A DNA stretch of 64,000 nucleotides, taken from CAWIUB01 sp963839175 (GTDB lineage: Bacteria; Actinomycetota; Actinomycetes; Mycobacteriales; Jatrophihabitantaceae). Below, one piece after another: positions 42,488-51,509 of this stretch. A program made the translations under genes and the position numbers. A model generated the notes under the pieces. It had not been told where the DNA came from. It was given only the letters and a program-made list of their open reading frames with translations, and did no database searches. Location of the stretch: the NCBI GenBank assembly GCA_963839175.1, contig CAWIUB010000022.1, positions 12,607 to 76,606 of the forward strand. Direction: 5' to 3'. The stretch's first letter is position 1. Each line of letters begins with the position of its first letter.

Positions 42488-44668
42488 TCAGGAAGCGATC
42501 GACTGGCGCAGGATCTGTGCCACGTCGAGCACCTGCACGTCCTCTCGGGCGGACCCGTCGGCCTGCTTGGCGGTGACTGCGTCGGACAGCATCACCATGC
42601 AGAACGGGCAGGCCGTCGAGATCAGGTCTGGGTCCAGGCCCAGCGCCTCCTCGGTGCGCTCGATGTTGATGCGCTTGCCGATCCGCTCCTCCATCCAGAA
42701 CCGCGCCCCACCGGCACCGCAGCAGAATCCTCTTTCCTTGCAGCGATGCATCTCCTGCGACTTCAACGCCGGAATGGCGCCGAGCACCTCACGGGGCGGC
42801 GTGTATACCTTGTTGTGCCGCCCGAGATAGCACGGGTCGTGGTACGTGACGTTCTTGTCGACCGGCTGAACGGGGGTGAGCCGCCCTTGCTCGACCAGCG
42901 TGGCGAGCAGCTGGGTGTGGTGCACGACCTGGTAGTGCCCGCCGAGCTGCGGGTACTCGTTGGCAAGGGTGTTGAAGCAGTGCGGGCAGGTGGCGACGAT
43001 CTTCAGCGGCGCCGCGCGGGTGATCGACTCGAGCGTCTCGACGTTCTGCATGCCGAGCATCTGGAAGAGGAACTCGTTTCCGAGCCGGCGCGCCGGGTCG
43101 CCGGTGCAGGATTCCGCCGCCCCCAGCACCGCGAACTCGACGCCCGCGACGTGCAGCAGCTCGGCGAAGGCCCGGGTGACCTTCTTCGACCGGTCCTCGA
43201 GCGCGCCGGCACAGCCGACCCAGTACAGGTACTCGACGTCCGCGTCCAGCTTCTGCCCCGGTACTGCCCGGCGTACTTCGAACCCGAGACCGTCCAGCCA
43301 GTCCTCGCGGCTGCGTTCGGCCAGCCCCCACGGGTTGCCCTTGTTCTCCAGGTTGCGCAGCATCACCCCGGCCTCGGACGGGAACGCCGACTCGATCAGC
43401 ACCTGATAGCGGCGCATGTCGACGATATGGTCGATGTGCTCGATGTCGACGGGGCACTGCTCGACGCAGGCGCCGCAGGTTGTGCAGGACCACAGCACGT
43501 CCGGGTCGATGACACCCCCGGAAGCGAGGTCACCGACCAGTGGCCGAACCGCCTGGTCCGGCCCGGAGCCCTCGACACGGGCGAACCCGGATTCCGGGAC
43601 GTGCTGCCCGTGCGGCTCGTGGCCCTGCGCGGTTGTGCCTTCAGGGACGGACTGTCCACCGATCAGGTAGGGGGCCTTGGCGAACAAGTGGTCACGCAGG
43701 TCCATGATGACGAGCTTCGGCGAGAGCGGCTTGCCGGTGTTCCACGCGGGGCACTGCGATTGGCAGCGGCCACACTCCGTGCAGGTGGTGAAGTCGAGGT
43801 AGCCCTTCCAGGTGAAGTCCTCGATTGTGCCCTTTCCGAGCACCGTGTCCTCGGACAGGTTCTCGACGTCGGCGAAGTCGATCGGCTTGCCGTCCGCGTC
43901 CGCAGCGGGCAACAGCTCCCGCATGCCGTCCGGCAGCCGTTTGGTGGTGACGTTGAGGGGCGCTAACGCGATGTGCAGATGCTTGGAGTGCACGACGATG
44001 ATCGTGAAGGCGAAGATCACCGCCATTTGGGCGATGAGGAAGAACGTCTCGACGCCTTGGTTGTGCGCGCCGTCGCCCAGCATCCGGGACACCAGGTAGG
44101 AGGCGAATGGCGCCTTCGACTTCCCGTACGGGAAGTGCCCGGTGTTGTACTGCGCACCCCGATAGAGCAGCAGGGTGACGATGACCAGCGCGATCATGCC
44201 GAGGATCACCCACGCGGCGCCGGTGTGCGAACCGTAGAAGCGGCTGTCGCGGTGCCTGCGTTGCGGGGCGTTACGCACCCTCAGGATGGCGAACGTGATC
44301 AACCCGAGCAGCACGGCGACGGCGAAGAAGTCCTCGAGGAAGCCCAGCCACCGGGCGTGGCCGAAGAACGGGAACGCGAAGTCCTGGCTGATCACCAGGG
44401 CGCCATATGCCTCGACGATCGTGATCGCCAGGACGACGAAGCCCCAGAACGTGAAGAAGTGGGCGAGCCCCGGCACGCCCCACTTCAGCAGCCGCCGCTG
44501 CCCGAATACCTCGACGACTTGCTCCCGAAGCCGCGCCGGCATCTCGTCGGTGCGTCCCGGCGCGGCCCGGCCCGAGCGGATGAGCTTGACCAGCCAGACG
44601 ATCCGCCGTCCCGCGATGGCCGCCGTGATCACCAGCATGAGCAGGGCGATGGTCAGCCGCAGCGCCAC
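42488..44668 (-). CDS. Membrane-bound Fe-S oxidoreductase (HdrD/GlpC-like CCG-domain protein)
   Basis: This 726-residue protein combines an N-terminal membrane domain of about five helices (residues 1-235, like a nitrate-reductase gamma subunit), two 4Fe-4S motifs (CTECGRCQSQCPAWNTG and CTTCGACVEQCPVDIEH) and a pair of CCG-type domains (GAAESCTGDPARRLGNEF and GFCCGAGGARFWMEER). It resembles the mycobacterial iron-sulphur reductase Rv0338c. It probably moves electrons between the quinone pool and a soluble partner or disulfide. It starts at ATG 44668 and stands alone. Confidence 0.9.
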   Translation of the reverse strand: MALRLTIALLMLVITAAIAGRRIVWLVKLIRSGRAAPGRTDEMPARLREQVVEVFGQRRLLKWGVPGLAHFFTFWGFVVLAITIVEAYGALVISQDFAFPFFGHARWLGFLEDFFAVAVLLGLITFAILRVRNAPQRRHRDSRFYGSHTGAAWVILGMIALVIVTLLLYRGAQYNTGHFPYGKSKAPFASYLVSRMLGDGAHNQGVETFFLIAQMAVIFAFTIIVVHSKHLHIALAPLNVTTKRLPDGMRELLPAADADGKPIDFADVENLSEDTVLGKGTIEDFTWKGYLDFTTCTECGRCQSQCPAWNTGKPLSPKLVIMDLRDHLFAKAPYLIGGQSVPEGTTAQGHEPHGQHVPESGFARVEGSGPDQAVRPLVGDLASGGVIDPDVLWSCTTCGACVEQCPVDIEHIDHIVDMRRYQVLIESAFPSEAGVMLRNLENKGNPWGLAERSREDWLDGLGFEVRRAVPGQKLDADVEYLYWVGCAGALEDRSKKVTRAFAELLHVAGVEFAVLGAAESCTGDPARRLGNEFLFQMLGMQNVETLESITRAAPLKIVATCPHCFNTLANEYPQLGGHYQVVHHTQLLATLVEQGRLTPVQPVDKNVTYHDPCYLGRHNKVYTPPREVLGAIPALKSQEMHRCKERGFCCGAGGARFWMEERIGKRINIERTEEALGLDPDLISTACPFCMVMLSDAVTAKQADGSAREDVQVLDVAQILRQSIAS

Positions 44669-44738
44669 GAGTCGGTCTCCTCACGGGTGAACGATGGTCG
44701 CGGACAGTGTCCCGCCGATCCGGGCAGCGTACGCCGGG

Positions 44739-46136
44739 CTACCGCTGGGCGGTCAGTGATGTGGACCATCGGTCGAGCAGCTCGACCGCCTGGTCGAGGT
44801 CCGCGGACAGGTCCCGGTCGGCGGTCTCGCTCGGGAGCGACGCCAGCGGCGCGGGAACCGGAAGTCCGCGCATCCGGGTGGCCCGCACGGCCGCCACGAC
44901 TTCGCAGGCCAGCACGATGCGGTATCGGTCGACGGCATCGAGGGCCTGCCTCGCGGCGAGCGAGGCGAAGCTCGCGTCTTCCTCGACGCCGCGGGAGAGC
45001 GTCACGGTCTGCACGCCGGTCGGTGCCGTGAGCGCGCGCAGCGAGCCGAGCGCCGACGCCGCCACGTACTCGCAGGACATCACCCCGGACGCGCCCGCCC
45101 GGCCGTCGCCGAGGAACGGCGGGAGCCCGGTGAAGGCCGGTTCGCACAGCATGGACAGCCGGGCCAGGACGAGCTGCGCGGACTGCGCGGCAGCCGACAC
45201 GACCGCGTCGAGGGCCTGCCCGAGATAGGCGGCGTGGAAGCCGGCGTGATGCGCGACCCCGCCGTCAGGAAGCAGCAGCGGGTTCTCGCTCGGGGCATTG
45301 GCCATCCGGGTGACGACGTCCTCGGCGTGGGTAAGCGCGTCGAGAAGCGCGCCGTGCACCTGCGGCATCGCACGCAACCCGAACGGATCCTGGATGCGCG
45401 CCGGCCGCCCGTCGGGTTCGACCAGCGAGCGCACCCACCGGCACACCTGGCGGGCCCCCTCGAACGGGGTCGCCTGCTCGACCACCTCGGCAAACGCCTC
45501 CGGGTTGCCGTCTACCGCGGTGAACGTCAGCGCCCCGGCGGACACGGTTGCCCGGGCCAGCGTCGTCAGCCGGGTGCAGGCGAGCGCGGCGTCGCCGACC
45601 GCGGCCGCGTTGCTGCTCAGGAACGCCAGCGCATCGTGCGGGCCGAGCGTGATCGGCGAGGTTGGCGTCTCACCGGTCAAGGCCAGCGCAGTGGTGGCGA
45701 GCGCGGATAGATCGCCGGTGCCGATGCTGCCGAACTCGCGCACCTCGGGCAGCGCATCGGCGTTGATCATCCTCACCAGGCCGTCGAGCAGGGCCGGGCT
45801 GGCGCCGCTGCCGCCTGCGGCGAGCTGATTGAGCCGGACGACGAGCATGGCCCGCACCCGCTCGGGGACCCGCAGCGGTCCAGCCGACGTCGCATGGCTG
45901 CGCGCCAGCGCGACGGCGTGCGCGGCCGGGTTGTCGATCGCGACGTCGCGGTTCGCGCCGACGCCGGTTGTTCGGCCGTAGACGGCCCGTTCGGTACTGA
46001 TCCGTTCCGCGAACTCGTGCGACTGCGCCGCACGCGACCGCGCCTCGTCGGCTAGCTCGACGTTCCGCTGCTCGACGGCAACGGAGAGGATGTCATCGAC
46101 GGTGAGCCGCCTGCCGTCGACCCGTATCGGCTGCAC
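44739..46136 (-). CDS. Histidine ammonia-lyase-fold enzyme lacking the MIO triad
   Basis: This 465-residue protein starts at GTG 46136, seven bases after lacI. HAL/PAL-superfamily landmarks are present: VYGRTTGVGANRD near 52-64, RIQDPFGLRAMPQVHG near 247-262, NAPSENPLLLPDGG near 280-293 and TLSRGVEEDASFASLAARQA. The Ala-Ser-Gly triad that cyclises to the MIO electrophile should lie in GSVGASGDL; here it reads GSIGTGDL (residues 136-143), one residue short and without the Ser. It is therefore unlikely to work as an ordinary histidine or phenylalanine ammonia-lyase. MIO-free elimination from a trimethylammonium substrate, as I recall for ergothionase, would fit the neighbouring betaine transporter. 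Confidence 0.8.
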   Translation of the reverse strand: MQPIRVDGRRLTVDDILSVAVEQRNVELADEARSRAAQSHEFAERISTERAVYGRTTGVGANRDVAIDNPAAHAVALARSHATSAGPLRVPERVRAMLVVRLNQLAAGGSGASPALLDGLVRMINADALPEVREFGSIGTGDLSALATTALALTGETPTSPITLGPHDALAFLSSNAAAVGDAALACTRLTTLARATVSAGALTFTAVDGNPEAFAEVVEQATPFEGARQVCRWVRSLVEPDGRPARIQDPFGLRAMPQVHGALLDALTHAEDVVTRMANAPSENPLLLPDGGVAHHAGFHAAYLGQALDAVVSAAAQSAQLVLARLSMLCEPAFTGLPPFLGDGRAGASGVMSCEYVAASALGSLRALTAPTGVQTVTLSRGVEEDASFASLAARQALDAVDRYRIVLACEVVAAVRATRMRGLPVPAPLASLPSETADRDLSADLDQAVELLDRWSTSLTAQR

Positions 46137-46143
46137 GCTCAGC

Positions 46144-47163
46144 TCATGCCCGGACGATCAGGCTCGGCGCTGCCACCGATCCGCGCGGCCGAGCAGTAGG
46201 CATGAGGACCTTGCGCCGGCTGCGCTTGCCCTCGTCGACCGCGCGGATCGTCCGGTCGACCACCGTCTCCACGAGGACGTCCACCGGCCACCGGAAGGTC
46301 GACAACGGCGGGGTGAGCACCCGCGACACCGGGTGGTCGTCGTAGCCCAGCACCGACACGTCGCCGGGGATCGCCAGGCCGAGTTCCCGCGCCGCGTCGT
46401 AGACGCCGTACGCGATCGAATCGGCCAGGCAGAGGATCGCGGTCGGCCGGTCGGCATCGGTGAGGATGGCCCGGGCAACCGCGCTGGCGCCGTCCAGATC
46501 GTGCGGGGCCGTGCAGAGCGTCGCCTCGATCTGCAGCTCTGGTGCGACGCGCTGCACGACGGCTTCGCCGGGACGATCGGGCGTACTCGTCGCCAGCGGG
46601 GTGAGCACGGTGATCCGGCGATGCCCCGCGTCGGCCAGTTGGCGCAGTGCGTCGGTGACCCCGGCCTCGTTGTCGAAGACGACCTCGGCCGAGGTGGCGG
46701 CACCAGGCAGGCTGTCGCCGATCGAGACCAGCACGGTGCGCTCGGCGATAGCCGTCCAGTGCTCGCCGCGCGGGTCGACCGGCAGCACGATGAGGGCGTC
46801 GACCCGCTGGTCGACGAGCCGTTGCGCCAGCGAGGCCTCGAGTTCCGGGTCGTTGGCGGCATCGACGATCAGCGCCTGGCGCTCGGCCTGCAGCAGCCCG
46901 CGTCCGAGGGCGGCGGCGACGCCCTGCTGCCAGATGTCCTCCAGCGAACCGCACAGCACGCCGACATTGCCGGTGCGGCCCAAGGCCAGGGCTCGCGCGA
47001 TCGGGTCGGCCTGGTAGCCGAGGCGGTCGGCGACCTCGCGCACCCGGCGCTGTGTCTCCTCCGGCACTTGCAGCCCGCGCAACGCATAGGACACGGCGGC
47101 GGACGACAGCCCGGTCTCGTCGGCGATGTCGCGCAGCGTCGGCCGACGCGGGCGCTCGGTCAT
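46144..47163 (-). CDS. LacI-family transcriptional regulator
   Basis: This 339-residue regulator starts at ATG 47163. The N-terminal HTH PTLRDIADETGLSSAAVSYA and hinge VREVADRLGYQADPIARALA are classic LacI, followed by a periplasmic-binding-protein-like sensor (TGNVGVLCGSLEDIWQQGVA, ILCLADSIAYGVYDAARELG, DVSVLGYDDHPVSRVLTPPL). It is divergent from the amidohydrolase gene. Operators at 47197 and 47223 lie in the shared promoter region and a third at 48678 precedes the ABC operon, so it likely represses the island until an inducer binds. Confidence 0.95.
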   Translation of the reverse strand: MTERPRRPTLRDIADETGLSSAAVSYALRGLQVPEETQRRVREVADRLGYQADPIARALALGRTGNVGVLCGSLEDIWQQGVAAALGRGLLQAERQALIVDAANDPELEASLAQRLVDQRVDALIVLPVDPRGEHWTAIAERTVLVSIGDSLPGAATSAEVVFDNEAGVTDALRQLADAGHRRITVLTPLATSTPDRPGEAVVQRVAPELQIEATLCTAPHDLDGASAVARAILTDADRPTAILCLADSIAYGVYDAARELGLAIPGDVSVLGYDDHPVSRVLTPPLSTFRWPVDVLVETVVDRTIRAVDEGKRSRRKVLMPTARPRGSVAAPSLIVRA

Positions 47164-47196
47164 CCGCTCAGCCTAAGGGCGTTGACAACGGCGACT

Positions 47197-47210
47197 GTGA
47201 AGCGCTTCAC
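47197..47210. promoter_or_regulatory. LacI operator 1
   Basis: GTGAAGCGCTTCAC is a perfect 14-bp palindrome with the central CG typical of LacI-family sites. It lies 34 bases before the lacI start and 39 bases before the amidohydrolase start. Confidence 0.88.
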
Positions 47211-47222
47211 TGGAACGTATCA

Positions 47223-47236
47223 GTGAATCGCTTCAC
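47223..47236. promoter_or_regulatory. LacI operator 2
   Basis: GTGAATCGCTTCAC differs from operator 1 at one base and lies 26 bp from it centre to centre. It ends 12 bases before the amidohydrolase ATG, so bound repressor would block that gene. Confidence 0.85.
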
Positions 47237-47248
47237 CGAGGAGCCGGC

Positions 47249-48160
47249 ATGGCCGCTGCGAGTGGATGGATCGATGTCCACCAGCACCTGTGGCCGGTCG
47301 AGTTCGTCGACGAGTTGCGAGCGCGCTCGGTCCCGCCGTACCTGGACGGGTGGACGCTGCACCTGGCCGGCGAGCCGCCGTACGACATCACTCCGGCCGA
47401 CCACGATGTGCGGCGGCGGCTGGCCATGGACGCCGACTGCGCGCGGATCCTCGTCTCGGTGTCCAGCCCACTGGGCATCGAGCTGCTCGATCCGGTACAT
47501 GCAGCACCGTTGCTCGGGGCATGGCATCACGGTGCGCTGCAGCTGCCCAAGCCGTTCAGTGGATGGGCCTCGATCTGCCACGTCGAGCCGGACCTGGGCG
47601 AGCTGGAAACCCTGTTGGACAAAGGGTTCGTCGGCGTGCAAGTCCCGGCGACCCTGCTGGCGACGCCAGCCGGCGTCGAGCGGCTGGCGCCGACGCTGCG
47701 CGTCTGCGAACGGGCGGACCGTGCCGTGCTTGTGCATCCCGGTCCCGCGCCGGCACGCCACACCACGCAGACGCTGCCCAGCTGGTGGGCCCCGGTCGTC
47801 GATTACCCGTCCCAGCTGCAGGCCGCCTGGTGGGCATGGCAGGCGGCCGGGCGTGCCCTGTTGCCGGCGCTGCGAATCTGCTTCGCCGCCGGCGCCGGCC
47901 TCGCGCCGGTTCACCATGAGCGGTACGCGTCACGCACCCGTCGACGGGCGCCGTCGGTGGATCCGCTCACCTTCGTCGAGACGTCGTCGTACGGTCCGCG
48001 CGGCGTTGACGCGCTGATCCGGGTGCTCGGCATCGACATGATCGTGCACGGCACTGACCGGCCCTACGCCGGGCCAATCGAACTCAACCTGGGCGCCGCC
48101 GCGGCGCACGCGGTCCGCGTCGTCAACCCCTCGCGACTGCTCGAAGGAGATCGGCCATGA
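47249..48160 (+). CDS. Amidohydrolase-superfamily TIM-barrel protein
   Basis: This 303-residue metal-dependent hydrolase of the amidohydrolase-2 type starts at ATG 47249. The HxH metal pair is in WIDVHQHLWPVEFVDEL; further ligand candidates are the His in AVLVHPGPAPAR and the Asp in MIVHGTDRPYAGP. Members act on amides, lactones or decarboxylate rings. Its stop overlaps the cupin start (ATGA), and both are placed behind two LacI operators. In this island it might open a hydantoin-, imidazolone- or thiohydantoin-like ring; that is inference. Confidence 0.85.
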   Translation: MAAASGWIDVHQHLWPVEFVDELRARSVPPYLDGWTLHLAGEPPYDITPADHDVRRRLAMDADCARILVSVSSPLGIELLDPVHAAPLLGAWHHGALQLPKPFSGWASICHVEPDLGELETLLDKGFVGVQVPATLLATPAGVERLAPTLRVCERADRAVLVHPGPAPARHTTQTLPSWWAPVVDYPSQLQAAWWAWQAAGRALLPALRICFAAGAGLAPVHHERYASRTRRRAPSVDPLTFVETSSYGPRGVDALIRVLGIDMIVHGTDRPYAGPIELNLGAAAAHAVRVVNPSRLLEGDRP

Positions 48161-48681
48161 CCACCCACCTCGCCAACTCGGCCGCAGCCTTCGACTCCCT
48201 CCCGGGCCGAGACTTGGACGAGCGCGAGTTGCGCGCCCTCGTCTCGTCCATCGCGGCAAGGCCGGAAACCTGGCAGAAGCACGTCGCTTTCAGCGACGAC
48301 GAGCGGCACTACGTCGAGCTGCACCGGGACACCCACGTCGACGTGTGGCTGCTGTGCTGGACGCCTCGCAACGACACCGGCTGGCACGACCACGACATCT
48401 CCTGCGGTGCGGTCACCGTCGTGGACGGATGCCTGACCGAGCACCGGCTCGCGGTAGGGGCGCCCAGCGCGGCGGTCGACGTGGCAGCCGGTCAGGCATT
48501 CAGTTTCGGCCCGGACCACATTCATCGGCTCACCGGACGTGCCGTCGGCAGTGTGTCGATCCACGCCTACTCGCCGCCGCTGTGGCGGATGGGCCAGTAT
48601 GCGGTCAGCAGCACCGGCGTACTGCGGCGCAATTCGGTCTCCTACGCCGAGGAGCTGCGCCCGCTGGACGACTTCGCCTGA
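48157..48681 (+). CDS. Cysteine-dioxygenase-like cupin
   Basis: This 174-residue protein starts at ATG 48157, overlapping the amidohydrolase gene by four bases. The thiol-dioxygenase iron site is visible as His77 and His79 in NDTGWHDHDISCGAVTV and a third His in FGPDHIHRLTG (121 or 123). VDVWLLCWTPRNDTGWHDHD is typical of bacterial cysteine dioxygenase family members. These enzymes oxidise a thiol to a sulfinate with O2. A sulphur-oxidising step next to a betaine transporter and a lyase fits a thiol-histidine substrate, but another thiol is possible. Confidence 0.88.
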   Translation: MTTHLANSAAAFDSLPGRDLDERELRALVSSIAARPETWQKHVAFSDDERHYVELHRDTHVDVWLLCWTPRNDTGWHDHDISCGAVTVVDGCLTEHRLAVGAPSAAVDVAAGQAFSFGPDHIHRLTGRAVGSVSIHAYSPPLWRMGQYAVSSTGVLRRNSVSYAEELRPLDDFA

Positions 48682-48691
48682 AGCGATTCAC
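48678..48691. promoter_or_regulatory. LacI operator 3, before the ABC transporter operon
   Basis: CTGAAGCGATTCAC matches operator 1 at 12 of 14 bases, including the central CG. It overlaps the stop codon of the cupin gene and lies about 140 bases before the transporter ATPase start, which ties the transporter to the LacI regulon. Confidence 0.7.
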
Positions 48692-48832
48692 CGTTCTAAC
48701 GGTCGGATTACAGCCTGCGGTGCAGGTGCGTGTTGTCGGTCGTCTGTGCAACGCTTGACGTTCGCAAGGTGATCGCCCGTGCCGCTGAGGCGTCGGCGGC
48801 TCGTGTCCCGGACGGAAGGCCGTCAGTCCACG

Positions 48833-49978
48833 ATGATCCGGTTCGACTCGGTCACCAAGCGGTATCCGGACGGCACGGTCGCCGTCGACGAACTCAGCTT
48901 CGAGGCACCGTCCGGCCAGATCACCGTGCTCGTCGGCCCGTCCGGGTGCGGCAAGACGACCAGTCTCCGCATGATCAACCGGATGATCGAGCCGACCAGC
49001 GGCCGGATCTGGCTCGACGACCGCGACACGTCGACCGTCGCGCCGGCCCAGCTGCGTCGTGGGATCGGGTACGTCATCCAGCACGCCGGGCTGTTCCCGC
49101 ATCGCACCATCGTCGACAACATCGCGACCGTTCCGTTGCTGCTCGGCCAGAAGAAGCGCGCGGCGCGCCAGCGCGCGATGCAGCTGCTGGACCAGGTTGG
49201 CCTACCAGCGAACTTCGCCAAGCGGTATCCGGCCCAGCTCTCCGGTGGCCAGCAGCAGCGGGTTGGCGTCGCGCGAGCTTTGGCTGCCGATCCGCCCGTC
49301 ATGCTGATGGACGAGCCGTTCAGCGCCGTCGACCCGGTCGTCCGCGCCCAGCTGCAGGACGAATTCCTGCGGCTGCAGGGCGAGCTGGGCAAGACCACCG
49401 TGTTCGTGACGCATGACATCGACGAGGCGATCAAACTCGGTGACCAGGTGGCGGTGATGCGCGTCGGCGGCAAGCTCGCGCAGCTGGCGACGCCCGCCGA
49501 GCTGTTGTCGAAGCCTGCCGATGCGTTCGTGGCCGGTTTCGTGGGTCGCGACCGCGGCTACCGCGCGCTGGGCTTCGCGGTGGCCGGCCACCTGCCGGTC
49601 TCTGCCGAGCCGGCGGTGCCGCTCGGCGCCGAGCTGAGCACGGTGAAAGACCTCGCCCACGACGGGTGGGTGCTGGTTGTCGACGACCAGAAACGACCGC
49701 AGGGCTGGCTCGCGCTCACCGGGGTCGCGGACGGCGCGTTGCGCGGGCCGGTGACCCCGGACCTGCTCAACCTTGGTGGCACCTTGGCGACCTCCGACGG
49801 GACGCTGCGCGCCGCTCTGGATGCCGCGCTCTCCTCGCCCAGCGGTCGGGGGGTTGTCGTCGACGACGACGGCGGGCTGCTGGGCACGGTCACCGCGGCG
49901 CAGGTGCTCGCCCGGATCGAGGAGCACGCTGCAACGGCGCGACATGCGCCGGCCGAACTGGTCACGGAGTCCCGATGA
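48833..49978 (+). CDS. Betaine-type ABC transporter ATPase (OpuCA/ProV-like)
   Basis: This 381-residue ATPase starts at ATG 48833. It has Walker A LVGPSGCGKTTSLRMINRMI, the signature LSGGQQQRVGVARALA, Walker B MLMDEPFSAVDP and the switch His in VFVTHDIDEAIKLGDQV. The C-terminal 130 residues are a tandem-CBS-like regulatory region (GWVLVVDDQKRPQGWLALTG, GRGVVVDDDGGLLGTVTAAQ), as in OpuCA. It is the first gene of a four-gene quaternary-amine importer behind LacI operator 3. Without the operator link the default reading would be glycine betaine uptake for osmoprotection. Confidence 0.93.
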   Translation: MIRFDSVTKRYPDGTVAVDELSFEAPSGQITVLVGPSGCGKTTSLRMINRMIEPTSGRIWLDDRDTSTVAPAQLRRGIGYVIQHAGLFPHRTIVDNIATVPLLLGQKKRAARQRAMQLLDQVGLPANFAKRYPAQLSGGQQQRVGVARALAADPPVMLMDEPFSAVDPVVRAQLQDEFLRLQGELGKTTVFVTHDIDEAIKLGDQVAVMRVGGKLAQLATPAELLSKPADAFVAGFVGRDRGYRALGFAVAGHLPVSAEPAVPLGAELSTVKDLAHDGWVLVVDDQKRPQGWLALTGVADGALRGPVTPDLLNLGGTLATSDGTLRAALDAALSSPSGRGVVVDDDGGLLGTVTAAQVLARIEEHAATARHAPAELVTESR

Positions 49979-50003
49979 GCGCTTGCGCGAAGAAGGTCAG
50001 CCA

Positions 50004-50657
50004 ATGAGTCTGTGGGATTACTTCCGCGATCACCAGGCTGACATCTTGCACTGGATGTGGACCACCATCTGGTTGGCAGGGTTGCCGCTTGTCATCGGGC
50101 TGCTGCTTTCGCTGCCGCTCGGCTGGCTGGCCAGCCGGTACAAGTGGACCTACCCGCCGCTGGTCACGCTCACCGGCCTGCTCTACACCATCCCGTCGAT
50201 CGTGCTGATCCTGACTCTCCCTGGCCTGCTTGGCACGAAGACCCTCGACCCGATCAATGTGGCGATCGCGCTCACCGTCTACACGGTGGCATTGCTCGTC
50301 CGGGTCGTGGCTGATGGCCTGTCGTCCGTGTCCGACGAGACGATGTCCTCCGCGTCCGCAATGGGTTACACGACCCGGCAGCGCCTGTTCGCCGTCCAAC
50401 TGCCCATCGCGGTGCCGGTGATAGGCGCGGGCGTTCGCGTGGCCGCGGTGTCCAACGTGAGCCTGGTCTCTGTGGCGTCGCTGATCGGGGTACCGCAGTT
50501 GGGGTCGCTGTTCATCGAGGGCAACCAAACCAATACCCTCACACCGATTCTGATCGGCTTGATCTTAATCATCGTGCTGGCGCTGATCTTCGATGGTCTC
50601 GTCTTGGCGGTTATCCGGGTGCTGGCCCCGTGGCAGCGGGTGGTGGCGGCGCGATGA
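50004..50657 (+). CDS. Betaine-type ABC transporter permease 1
   Basis: This 217-residue inner-membrane permease starts at ATG 50004 after AGAAGG. It has about five or six membrane segments and the EAA-like loop SDETMSSASAMGYTTRQRLF, typical of OpuCB-type subunits. YTIPSIVLILTLPGLLGTKT is also conserved in the family. Its stop overlaps the second permease's start (ATGA). Confidence 0.93.
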   Translation: MSLWDYFRDHQADILHWMWTTIWLAGLPLVIGLLLSLPLGWLASRYKWTYPPLVTLTGLLYTIPSIVLILTLPGLLGTKTLDPINVAIALTVYTVALLVRVVADGLSSVSDETMSSASAMGYTTRQRLFAVQLPIAVPVIGAGVRVAAVSNVSLVSVASLIGVPQLGSLFIEGNQTNTLTPILIGLILIIVLALIFDGLVLAVIRVLAPWQRVVAAR

Positions 50658-51478
50658 GTGTTCTCGCGGACAGCGGGCTGAACTTCGACCGGGTCGGGGT
50701 GTGGCTCAACGACCCGGCAAATTGGACGGGTGCGAACGGGCTTCTCGCCCGGCTGCGGGAGCACGTGGCGTACACGCTGGTGGCGGTGTTGATCGCCTTC
50801 GCCATCGCCCTGCCGCTCGGGCTGCTCATCGGGCACACCGGTCGGGGCGTGCTTGTCGTTGTCGGGCTCGCCAACGGGCTGCGCGCCGTGCCGACGCTGG
50901 GCTTTGTGGTGCTGCTGGTCGTCTGGCTCTCGCCGAAGATCCACAGCACGATTCAGATCCCGGTCTTGGTGCCCAAGGGCGGCTTCCCGTACGTCGTGCC
51001 CATCGAGATCGTGCTGATACTGCTGGCAATTCCCGCAATATTGGTCAACACCTATGCCGGCGTGCAGAACATCGATCCAGCCGCCCGCGACGCCGCCCGG
51101 GGCATGGGAATGACCGGCGGTCAGGTTATCCGCAAGGTCGAGTTCCCGTGCGCCTTGCCTCTGATCATGTCCGGGCTGCGTAGCGCCACGCTGCAGGTGA
51201 TCGCCACGGCCACGGTGGCCGCATACGTTCCTTTTCTCGGCGGCCTGGGCAGGCTCATCGTCGACGGCGTCCAGCAGATCAACGACCCGGTGGTCGGTTA
51301 CCCGGCGATGGTCGGCGCCGGCATCGTGGTCGCCGTGCTAGCCGTCGTGGTCGATCTGCTGCTGGTTGGGCTGGAGCGACTCGTGGTCTCGCCTGGCATC
51401 TCCGGGCGCTACTCGCGCAGGCACCCCCCTGCGGAAGTGTTGGCGGCTGCCGTGCCCAAGGTGCCCGCCGCTGCATGA
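50654..51478 (+). CDS. Betaine-type ABC transporter permease 2
   Basis: This 274-residue permease starts at ATG 50654, overlapping the first permease by four bases. Membrane segments start near residue 38 (AYTLVAVLIAFAIALPLGLL). The EAA loop is DPAARDAARGMGMTGGQVIR KVEF. The C-terminal tail is short and proline-rich. With the first permease it forms the heterodimeric channel of an OpuC-type importer. Confidence 0.92.
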   Translation: MSVLADSGLNFDRVGVWLNDPANWTGANGLLARLREHVAYTLVAVLIAFAIALPLGLLIGHTGRGVLVVVGLANGLRAVPTLGFVVLLVVWLSPKIHSTIQIPVLVPKGGFPYVVPIEIVLILLAIPAILVNTYAGVQNIDPAARDAARGMGMTGGQVIRKVEFPCALPLIMSGLRSATLQVIATATVAAYVPFLGGLGRLIVDGVQQINDPVVGYPAMVGAGIVVAVLAVVVDLLLVGLERLVVSPGISGRYSRRHPPAEVLAAAVPKVPAAA

Positions 51479-51509
51479 CCTGCACCACCCACGCTAACGA
51501 GGGAGAGAG

